From: Azadirachta indica
Taxonomy: Eukaryota > Streptophyta > Magnoliopsida > Sapindales > Meliaceae
Length of the DNA: 64,000 nucleotides
Assembly: GCA_022749755.1 (NCBI GenBank)
Contig: CM040443.1
Coordinates: forward strand, 8,963,744-9,027,743
Reading direction: 5' to 3'
Shown here: one piece after another, positions 50,285 to 59,876 of the stretch
Layout: the number at the start of each line of letters is the position of its first letter
Position numbering within the stretch: the stretch's first letter is position 1
Made by a program: the position numbers and the translations under genes
Notes under the pieces: generated by a model
Databases searched by the model: none
Told to the model about the DNA's origin: nothing
The model's input: only the letters and a program-made list of their open reading frames with translations

Positions 50285-51872
50285 GGCTCGTGCTGCTACA
50301 AAAATTTAGTCTGGTAATCTCCATCCCGAGTCATGGCCGGTGTTTTCTTTATGTGGGAAAGGCTCTGTTCTTACTGTGGCACACAGGATCATGGCAGAAC
50401 CATTTTTGAAAGATTTCTTGGGAGCTGATTTGGTTGTCGACGCGGAGCTTGCAGTTTATAAAGTTATAGAGCAAGTTTTTTCCGTCAGCCTGGTGTGCTT
50501 GTAGGAAAGAAAAAGGCATGCGTTCTTCTTAGAGCTTTTGGGGAGACACAACCAGAGATTGGACTTGGTAATATGACGAGAGTGTTACTCATTTCCTTTC
50601 CCTTCAAGTATATATTTTCATACAGCCAAAATTGAAGTAACTTGCATGAGAATTATATCGAAAAGCAACCTCCTATTTGAACTTTTATTGCTGTTTTTAG
50701 TTATTCAATACACTGTCCAACTATCTTCCTGGCTGCCTATATATATCCGCTTTCTTTTGAAAACTGTTGGATAATCTATTGGCTTTGTCAGCCGTACGGT
50801 CTCTTGGCACCAAGTTAATTGGTCAACCTTAACTTCACCCATGTTACTCATCCTTTCATCTTTCAGATCTTACTGGCTAATATGAATTGTATTGCTTTTC
50901 AGGGAAAAGGTTAATCGACCTTTGTTTATGTAGAATTGTTGACTTAACCAGGCTAAAATTTGTTACTTAAAAAAGTATCTGCAAATGCAGGAAGCTTACT
51001 TTGTACCAGCCAAGCCGGAGGTTAAGACAGTCGCAAGGGACAAGCTCCCAAAACCCATAATTTTCCATAATGGAAGACTCGTTCAAAAGCCAACACCTCT
51101 CATGGCACCCTTGGTCATTCTCTGGACTCCCATCGGATTCCTATTAGCCTGCTTGCGAATCTCTGCCGGTGCAATCCTCTCAATGCCGATGGTCCACTAG
51201 GCTTTCCGGGCACCTAGGGTTCGTGCCACAGTTAAAGGCACTCCACCAGCCAAAACATCGACCGGTCGATCTGGTGTCCTCTTTATTTGCTCTTAGAGAG
51301 TACTCGATCCAGTTTTCCTCTCAATCGCGTCTAGGGCGTCCTATTCCTGCAGTAACATATTCTGTCCCTCGATTCTCAGGGATCATCTCACCCATCAAAA
51401 CATTTAGGCTCAGCCGCGACCGAGCCAAAGATGCATTAGCAATAAAGAAGTTGTTAGAAGAAGATGACATAGTTATATGGCCTGGGGCAAATACCTCCAG
51501 AGAGCCATTTCTTTTAAAATTTTCAGCATTGTTTGCTGAATTGACGGACCAGTTTGTGCCCATGGCTATGGTGAATCGCATGGGTATGTTTCATAGAACA
51601 ACAGTCAGGGGATGGAAAGGGATGGACCCATTTTACTTCTTCATGAAGTAACTTAATTTCTAGAACAAGTTACCAGCTGAGCTAACACGCAGTTCAGAGA
51701 AATCTAGCCTCGAGGTAGCAAATTACATGCAGAGATTAATTGCTGCAACTCGATCTTTCTTATGAGTTCACAAGCTTCACCAGGAAGAAAAGTACATGGC
51801 AGTCGCCGGGAAAGATGGGACTGTGGCCGAGTAACTTTTGCTCGCACCCAACAAATTGTAATGCAATGCTAA
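50285..51872 (+). pseudogene. RAM2 tandem pseudogene, 5'-truncated
   Basis: Homologous to RAM2 from within exon 1 (counterpart of about 47400) to the stop. The first about 285 coding bases, including the DxDGT phosphatase motif, are absent. The intron is retained but longer (about 410 bases against 180), so the copy arose at DNA level, not from mRNA. Exon 2-like homology starts at 50992 and reads [19 protein letters not shown] before a TAG at 51198-51200. The catalytic His codon of the HRTLLDP block is replaced by a stop (51294-51296), a frameshift follows near 51330, the PEGTTC block reads PGANTS, and about 17 bases are missing near 51648. No functional enzyme is possible. The matching 3' flank shows that the duplication extended past the gene. 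Confidence 0.88.
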
Positions 51873-52590
51873 TTTTTATTTTCCTAAATCAACTTGTAAT
51901 TATTAATAACAAGAAAGAAGGGATGATTGGCTAAAATATGCTAATTAGCCTCGCTGCAAATGTAAGTGTTACGAATAACGATGGTAATTTTGCATACAGA
52001 AAGAAGTGATCGACATTTTTCTATTAAATCATGTTTCATTTGCTAGAATATTTGGAATTGATGAATTGGAAAGAATCAATATTGATGTTGTCTAACTTAG
52101 ACTGCTACTAGAGACGGAGAAAGAGAAATTATCCGGTCTAGGGTAACTCAGCCAGTCTATTCTCAAAAACAAAAGGCGGGGCATTAATGAATTTAAAAAT
52201 TCGTTAAGAATCCCTCTACCACAAATCTCATCCATAAATATGATTAACAAAACTAAAATGATTGATTTTAGAAAAATAAAATTGAAAAAATGGATGGTCA
52301 CTCTTCTTGCTCCTTTTATACTGAGCACATTATACGTGGCAAGATCAGGGTGTTGATTTTGAGTACCGGTACGTAATCAACATAAAACGAAACAAACCCA
52401 GCGAGTCGTACGTGTTCCCCTTGCGACCTTCATACCAAATCTGTCGCTTCTCTCTCTCAAGCTCCTTTCTTCTTCGTTTCTCTCTATATTCATTTCATTT
52501 CAATTGATTTCGTTTGTGTTGGACGTACATTTCCTCTGTTTCTCCATTTTCGTTAAGAGAAGAAAGAATATTTACATAGACTCAGTAAAT
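51873..52590. other. Intergenic between RAM2 pseudogene and EXO84
   Basis: To about 52095 it resembles the RAM2 3' flank. After that come the EXO84 promoter and a pyrimidine-rich leader (TCGCTTCTCTCTCTCAAGCT at about 52444-52463). No other gene is seen. Confidence 0.6.
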
Positions 52591-55500
52591 ATGTCTATCA
52601 CGTCAATGGTGACTACTTCAGCGAGAAGTTCAGTTTCATCGAGTATAGGAGACTCTGCAGAACTCGAAGGCAATCTTACTCTCAGCGATCGCTTAAAGGC
52701 TTTTAAAAGCTCCCAATTTGATCCTGACACCTACGTCACCTCCAAATGCCAACACATGAACGAGAAGGTCTGTTTTCTCTCTCTAAATAATTCATACATG
52801 TGAACATATATTTGTCTAGTCTGATTGTTTATTGTAAGAACAATCTCTGATCTCTACCAAGATTAAATAATCGTTGCCATTTAGAGATTGTAGTATGGAA
52901 GTTCATAATCGAATGACATGCGTTTGATAACATTAGAGAAAAATATAGTTCCGAAAGTAAACAAGTAATTATTTGTTGCTTTCAGAGTTTTTAGATTTGG
53001 TGGGTTATAGAAGATGTGACGGTAGCAGAAGATTAAGCCATTTTGTGTGCGTTGTTGACAGGAGATAAGGCACTTGTGCTCTTACCTGGTTGAATTGAAG
53101 AAGGCTTCAGCAGAGGAAATGCGTAAAAGTGTTTATGCCAATTATTCAGCTTTCATACGGTGAGCTTCTAATTAGGTAAAATGCTTTTTAGAAGCGTAAT
53201 ACTATGTCTCAGCAATGAAAGCTGCTTCCCATTTTCTAACATTCCACTGGAAAGACAAGAAACATGTTGGTTGGGCATAAGTATCATTTTAGAATGGACT
53301 GGTGTATATATGTAGCAATTTTGGTCCAACAATTGATAATAAATATATCTAGAACGTTTTCATTTGCAGCACATCGAAAGAGATTACAGTTCTTGAGGGT
53401 CAGCTTCTTTCTATAAGAAATCTCTTATCCACACAGTCAGCTCTTATCCAAGGTCTTGCTGAAGGTGTTCGAATTGATTCTTTGTATGCTGATTCGGAAG
53501 ATTCAATGGATGGAGACATATCTAGCTTAAAAAATGAGACGCTTCCGAATATGGAAAATGGTTTAGCAGAGTTTTTGGAGAACCTTGAAGTTTTGTTGGC
53601 TGAACGGAGAGTAGATGAAGCTTTGGCTGCACTGGAAGAAGGACAAAGGATGGTGAAAGAAGCTAAGCAGGGGCGTACACTGAGCCAAACTGCATTCTTT
53701 TCATTACAGAGTGCCATCTCAAAGCAGAGACAAAAACTTGCGGTTCATCTTGCTGAGACCATTTGCCAGCCATCTACTCGTGGCATTGAGCTCCGTTCAA
53801 CTGTTTCGGCTCTGAAAAAACTTGGAGATGGTCCACGATCACATACATTGCTGCTTAATTCTCACCACCAGAGGTTGCAGAGCTACGTGCAGAGTGTTCG
53901 CTCATCAAGCAATTTGTGTGGTGGAGCATTCACTGCTGCACTTTCACAGCTTGTCTTTTCGACAATTGCACAAGCAGCAAGGGATTCCTTGGCCGTTTTT
54001 GGGGAGGAGCCCGCATATTCATCTGAGCTTATAACTTGGGCTGTCAAAGAGACTGAGACTTTCGCTCTTCTCCTCAAGAGGCATATTTTATCCTCAGCAG
54101 TAGCTGGAGGCAGTCTGAGAGTCGTCACTGAAACAATTCAGATATGTTTGGGCCACAGTTCTGTCTTAGAAGCTCGTGGATTGGCTCTGTCTCCTGTCTT
54201 ATTGAGATTCTTTAGGCCTAGTGTTGAGGAGGCATTAAGTGCTTACTTAAAGAGAATTGAGAAAAGCAGTGCTGCACAAGCTGCGGCAGACAACTGGTTG
54301 CTCGCTTATCCACCATCCGGTGCACGTTCTTTATCTTCTACTACTTTACTTAATAGTGCAATTACGTCGCAGCCTAAGCTTTCAATCAGTGCTCACAAAT
54401 TCAATTCACTAGTTCAGGTAATTAGATTTTGTTCTCAAAATTTCTTTCATCATAAAATCGATAGCTCAATTGTGTCTCTTGAAATGATATTTGCATGTTC
54501 TGTAAGATTTTCTGGAATTAGAAACTTATTTTGCTTCTTACTCTAATAGTTCATTGCACAACATTCAGGAATTACTGGAGGATATTGGGCCCCTCGAAAA
54601 CCTGAAGTTGGATGGTCCTGCATTGGAAGGTGTTTTTCAAGCATTCAACTGTTATGTCGATTTGTTGATTAAAGCACTGCCAGGTTCAACAGAGAATGAA
54701 GAAAACTTGGAAGGTTCTTCTAATAGAATTGTAAGTATGGCGGAGACGGAAGCCCAACAAATAGCTTTGCTAGCTAATGCTTCACTTTTAGCAGATGAGC
54801 TGCTGCCACGAGCTGCATTGAAGCTTCTGCCATTGAACCGGTCTAATAGAGTAGACATGACTCCAAGGAAGGCTTCAGACAGGCAAAATCGCTTTCCAGA
54901 GCAAAGGGAATGGAAGAGGAAGCTTCAACGATTGGTTGATCGGTTGCGAGATAGCTTCTGTAGAACACATGCCCTTGATCTCATTTTTACAGAAGATGGT
55001 GAAATCCGTCTGAATGCTGAAACTTATACGTGTATGGATGAGAGCACGGAAGAGCCTGAATGGTTTCCCTCTCCAATTTTTCAGGTAAATGAGTCTAGTT
55101 TTCCCAATCTGGTTTTTTTGCTATCTGATTGCAGAAATGTGGCTGCACCTTAACATATATACTACCACCATTACATATTGTGGTGTGTTTGTCGTTACAC
55201 ATATATGCTTCACCGTGGAATCTTGTGTTTCCCAAAATCATATGGTTGATCATTGTACTTGATTCCATATAGGAACTTTTTATCAAATTGACTCAGATGG
55301 CAAGCATTGCAACTGATATGTTTGTGGGTAGGGAAAGGTTTGCAACCATTCTACTAATGAGATTGACAGAGACAGTGATCCTGTGGCTTTCTGATGACCA
55401 AAACTTTTGGGTTGAGATAGAGGAGGAATCAAATCCTTTGGGTCCTCTGGGACTGCAACAGGTGCATTTTGAAAACAAAGTATCTTTATTCACATTTTCT

Positions 55501-55939
55501 GTGGTTGTTCTGAAATTGACTCTAGTTTTGTGCAATTGTTCGGTGTTTTTGCAGTTTTATTTGGATATGGAGTTTGTGATGCTTTTCTCAGCCCAGGGCC
55601 GTTATTTATCTCGCAACTTACAACAAGTTATCAAAAATATTATAGCCAGAGCCATTGATGTTGTAGCTGCAACTGGAATAGACCCCTACAGGTAGAACCT
55701 TTGAAGGATTTTATTTTTGTAATAAGGAAACATCTAATTTTTATGTGGGCATGTAATGACTTTTTTCATTTGGCAGTGTATTGCCAGAGGATGACTGGTT
55801 TGCTGAAATTGCTCAAATAGCAATAAAGATGTTAAGTGGGAAAGTCAACTTTGGAAATGAAGAACGAGATGTTACCAGCCCTACTGCATCTATATCAGCA
55901 AAATCTATGTCTTCAGGCATATCCCATGGGAGTAACTAG
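52591..55939 (+). CDS. EXO84B: Exocyst complex subunit EXO84 (EXO84B-like)
   Basis: Seven exons, 52591-52767, 53062-53159, 53370-54417, 54569-55084, 55273-55461, 55555-55691 and 55777-55939, join in phase to 775 residues (Arabidopsis EXO84B is about 752). The exocyst tethers secretory vesicles to the plasma membrane. A short Ser-rich start precedes the conserved coiled-coil ([34 protein letters not shown]), a Vps51/EXO84-type N region, and the C-terminal helical rods ([79 protein letters not shown]). It ends [13 protein letters not shown], as in EXO84B. The start at 52591 is the first family-like Met; upstream in-frame codons from 52504 have no ATG and look like leader. Subfamily (A or B) is inferred. 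Confidence 0.92.
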
Positions 55940-57385
55940 AACTCGGCCATTTTTTGTCACTGTAAGCATATTGTTGAGACAAATGAATAGCTATTAATCA
56001 GACATCTAACTATCTTGCTTTTAGATTAACAAGCTGGCCTAATCTCTGTTCATGTTTCTTCTCATCCCGTTTCATAGAATTCCCCATTTGCCAAATGAAA
56101 CAGGATTGCTTCAAATCTCTTATTCCAGCCATAATATATTTTATGAGGCTGCAGTGAGTCCCATGAGAATTCATACAGTATTTGTTATCCGTTAATGGGA
56201 TCTCTTTCTTTTTGAACCCTTCTAGCTCTTGTTTAAGATGCAAACTTTGCACGGTTCCAATATTTGATTTATATATTTATTGTCTTTAATCCGTTTGAAC
56301 TGTTCATAGTAAAAGTGTCCTTTTTTGTTTTTGTTCTCTCGGTTATCTCCACTGCCTAGAAAAATGTCTTGTTTCGTATATTCAATTTTGTACACCTATA
56401 TTTCTTGAATTGAACTGATTTGAATGCTTGGGTCAACAGGATCTGGGTAGTACACTTTTTTAATGTGCTTATAGATCAGTATTATTAAAAGAAAAAAGGA
56501 GAAGCGGAGTAAAATAATAATTTCCAGCTTCCTATGGCTAAGAAGTATCTTAGACAGTTCAAATTTTTGTCCAAACCTGGCATTAATTTCTTAGTCATGT
56601 TTTAGACAATTCTCAAGACATTAAGAAACTTCTTGAAGTTCCAAAATGTAGATAATTAAAGATTAGCTCTTATTGGAGTGCATAAACAAGGGCAGGAACT
56701 CACTCATGTTTGAACATGGAAGTCCCTAAAGCACACTAGACAAGCAAGAATCTTACAAAACGTGGAAGTTGTCAAACCTCTTCCTGCTTTCATGACAGAA
56801 GGATCTGTCTGTAATATGTCAGAAAGGTCCGTCACCACTATCAACGAGCATCAAATCATGTGATTATCTAATTGTTTCTGGCAAAGGATGAACTGAAGCT
56901 GCCAGAGGATTAGTTACATCAGTTTTCCACTGCAGCAAATCGCATTGCAGCTTCTCTGGGAATGTGTCTTGGATCTTTTGAACAAAAACTGGAAGAGCAG
57001 AGGATTAGTTTAATTATTTTGAAACTATTGGGCGGAGAGATTTCTGCAGTTTCTCAAATAATATATTATATAAAACAGCCAAAACGTTGATCTCCATTTA
57101 CTCCTTTAATCACGAAGCAAGGACATCATAATTCAGACACATTAATGCTTTTCAGCACGACATACTGTAAAGGGGAAAGAGGTCTTAAAAAAGAAAAAGC
57201 ACATATATTATCTTTGACCAACTGTTTCTCTTTTTTTCACTCCTTAAATCTCTGCGTTAATTTGATATCCAACGACCACATTGCTTTATACTATTCCAGT
57301 TTCCTACTTTCCTATGACATTTCAGCAGACAGCAATACTATTGAGGGAAAATTCAAGAACCCCATTTTTTTCTGTGCAGACAAAA
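55940..57385. other. Intergenic between EXO84 and LRR gene
   Basis: The EXO84 3' flank and the LRR gene upstream region. TATATAAA at 57067-57074 is a candidate TATA box about 310 bases before the LRR start; the long leader may contain an intron (a TGTGCAG acceptor-like site ends a few bases before the ATG). A fragment TGAAGCTGCCAG at 56894-56905 resembles the start of miR167 but is not supported. No gene is seen. Confidence 0.45.
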
Positions 57386-59317
57386 ATGGGTTCTCAGTTG
57401 CTGTTAATTCTTGCGATATTCAGCATCACGGCGGTTGGAGAGGGAAATGTAAGTGTCGGTGAAATATGCAACTCCATTGATCTGAGAGGCCTAACCAGCT
57501 TCAAGGCTGGAATTCACATCGACACTTCTGGGCGGTTAGCGAAGTGGGTTGGGCGAAGTTGTTGCAAATGGGAAGGCATTTCCTGTGATAATACAACCGG
57601 CAGAGTGACAGGAATCCGTCTCCCCGGATTCATATCTACAGAAGATTTTGTGTTTCAGTCCCGGATGCAAGGATTAATATCTCCTTCAATAGCATTTGTT
57701 ACCTTTCTTGAAGTACTTGATCTTGGTGGACTCATTGATCTTGCTGGAACAATCCCACCATTGATCGGTCGGCTTCAAAATCTCCAGTATCTCTATCTTT
57801 ATGGGAACAAGCTAAGTGGCCCAGTTCCAGAAAGCATTGGTAAGCAGTTGAAACTTCAACAACTTCACTTGCACGAGAACAGATTATCTGGGACTCTCCC
57901 TCCAAGTATTGGCAACCTCAAAAATCTCAATGAACTGCTGTTGCACTCAAATCAGTTTACTGGTATGATACCTGACTCATTCAAAAACTTGACAAATCTG
58001 GTACGTTTGGATCTCCATAGCAATCATCTGACTGGCAACATACCAGAAAAGCTTGGGGACTTACAGTTATTGGAAGAACTCGATTTCTCAAACAATCTCT
58101 TAAGCGAAAAAATCCCTCCTTCATTAACTAATTTAACCTCCATTTCAGTCCTATACTTGGATAACAACTACCTTGAAGGTGAAATACCATTTCCATCTAG
58201 TTATGGTCAAATGCCTTCGCTTTCCTTCCTAAGGTTACAGAACAACAATCTCAATGGAAGAATACCTCCAAATTTTGGGTATCTAGTGGCCCTGCAAAGA
58301 GTCTCCCTAGCAAACAACAAGCTTGAGGGAGCAATTCCTACAAGTTTGGGCTACCTGCAAGATTTGTCAGAACTATATCTTAATGGCAACCGGTTATCTG
58401 GCCAAATACCTAAATCAATCGGTCAACTCTCTAAACTCATTTTCTTAAGTATTTCTCGTAATCTGATTCGAGGACCGTTGCCTTCTGAGATGTTGTCCCT
58501 TCAAAATCTTCAAACCATTGATCTGTCATTTAACCTGTTAAATATCTCCTCCATCCCAGTGTGGATAGCAGAATTGCCATCTATCTCCCGTATATATTTG
58601 GCAGGATGCGGAATCATAGGCGAATTTCCAGAATTTTTGCGGAAAACTTCTAGTCCAATACAGGAACTCGATTTATCAGTCAACCTTCTGACTGGAAGCA
58701 TACCAGCATGGCTTGGGAGCCTCACTATGCTATACTCTCTGAACCTCTCGAGGAATTCACTCGTTTCAAAGATCCCGGAGACAATTACTAATTTACGTGA
58801 CTTGGGTGTGCTTGATCTTCACTCAAATAAGCTGACGGGCTCCATAAGTCAGGTTTTCGATGTAGGACAAAGGTTTCCCGATGGTTCACTTACGTACATC
58901 GATCTCTCAGACAATGCCTTCACAAGTGGAATAGAGCTAATAGGTGAAGGAGGACAAACTGAGATCCAGTTTCTCAACTTATCACATAATGTTCTTGACG
59001 GCCGAATACCAGTTTCTGTGGGAAGATTGAAATCACTAAGAAGTCTAGATTTGAGCAACAATAAGTTAGGTTACATCTTGCCAGAATCTCTTGCAAATGG
59101 AAGCATGTTGGAGACATTGAAACTACAGAACAACCAGTTTACTGGCAAAATACCGAGTGGCTTTTTGAAGTTGAGAAAATTGAAGGATTTGGATTTATCA
59201 CATAATCTTCTGGTGGGGAAAATCCCTGCTGGTGAACCGCTGAGTAACTTTCCTGAGAGCTCCTTCTCGGGAAATAGAGGTTTATGTGGCAAGCCTCTTA
59301 CTCCTTGCAAAACTTGA
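57386..59317 (+). CDS. Secreted leucine-rich repeat protein without kinase
   Basis: Intronless, 643 residues from Met 57386, which starts a good signal peptide (MGSQLLLILAIFSITAVGEG). An upstream in-frame extension to 57281 is unlikely. The LRRNT cap reads CNSIDLRGLTSFKAGI and CCKWEGISCD. About twenty plant-type LRRs of 24 residues follow (LQYLYLYGNKLSGPVPESIG, LNELLLHSNQFTGMIPDSF and similar), interrupted by a less regular stretch around 390-440. It closes with the C-terminal cap GNRGLCGKPLTPC. There is no transmembrane helix or kinase, so the product is probably apoplastic, similar to DRT100/PII-2/PGIP-like LRR proteins. Such proteins act in immunity, symbiosis or wall binding; the specific role here is unknown. 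Several N-glycosylation sequons (NLT, NLS, NGS) are present. Confidence 0.87.
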   Translation: MGSQLLLILAIFSITAVGEGNVSVGEICNSIDLRGLTSFKAGIHIDTSGRLAKWVGRSCCKWEGISCDNTTGRVTGIRLPGFISTEDFVFQSRMQGLISPSIAFVTFLEVLDLGGLIDLAGTIPPLIGRLQNLQYLYLYGNKLSGPVPESIGKQLKLQQLHLHENRLSGTLPPSIGNLKNLNELLLHSNQFTGMIPDSFKNLTNLVRLDLHSNHLTGNIPEKLGDLQLLEELDFSNNLLSEKIPPSLTNLTSISVLYLDNNYLEGEIPFPSSYGQMPSLSFLRLQNNNLNGRIPPNFGYLVALQRVSLANNKLEGAIPTSLGYLQDLSELYLNGNRLSGQIPKSIGQLSKLIFLSISRNLIRGPLPSEMLSLQNLQTIDLSFNLLNISSIPVWIAELPSISRIYLAGCGIIGEFPEFLRKTSSPIQELDLSVNLLTGSIPAWLGSLTMLYSLNLSRNSLVSKIPETITNLRDLGVLDLHSNKLTGSISQVFDVGQRFPDGSLTYIDLSDNAFTSGIELIGEGGQTEIQFLNLSHNVLDGRIPVSVGRLKSLRSLDLSNNKLGYILPESLANGSMLETLKLQNNQFTGKIPSGFLKLRKLKDLDLSHNLLVGKIPAGEPLSNFPESSFSGNRGLCGKPLTPCKT

Positions 59318-59876
59318 GGTTTCAATTTGTTGCTTGAGAACTCAAGTCATAGCAAATTGATGTAATGGATTCTCAGTTTTGAGTCCCATCTTTACCTTGG
59401 TGGTGTTTGCTCCGTATATTAGCATATATCTCCTGCTGTCATAACTATAATTAAAACTAGTATTCAGTTACTGAAGGAAATTCTTAGTATTTGGCCCATA
59501 TATTCTTTGATAATTGCAATATAAAAGTAGGAAAATTAGAAAGAGTATACCATGCTACTCCTGAGACCTTTCTTTAAGAAGTTCATATGATTGCGATCTC
59601 TTTTTTTATGCTGGAAGGTACATTATGTTTTAACAGTCTTTTATGTGCCTGCAATCCAGGGCTCTAATTAATGACAAGAATGTAGCAATTTGGTTTAGCA
59701 AAACCTTTTACTCCAACATTGTGTGCATGACTGGAATGCTGATCTCACTGGTTGCCTCTGGTTACTGAGACAAGAAGGAATTCAAGAACCACAAAATATG
59801 CAACGGTGATTTCTTAAACGTTTGCCTTTTACTAAACACTAGCTTTCGGTTCTTACATTGTTTTGAAAACTTTTAA
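59318..59876. other. Intergenic between convergent LRR and EDR2-like genes
   Basis: 3' flanks of two convergent genes; nothing else is seen. Confidence 0.6.

Noticed and set aside
52504..52590. N-terminal extension of EXO84.
   Set aside because: It has no ATG and resembles leader sequence; homologues start near 52591.
56894..56905. String TGAAGCTGCCAG, like the start of miR167.
   Set aside because: The match ends after 12 bases and the downstream GCAGCTTCTCTGGG does not give a proper opposite arm in the right order.
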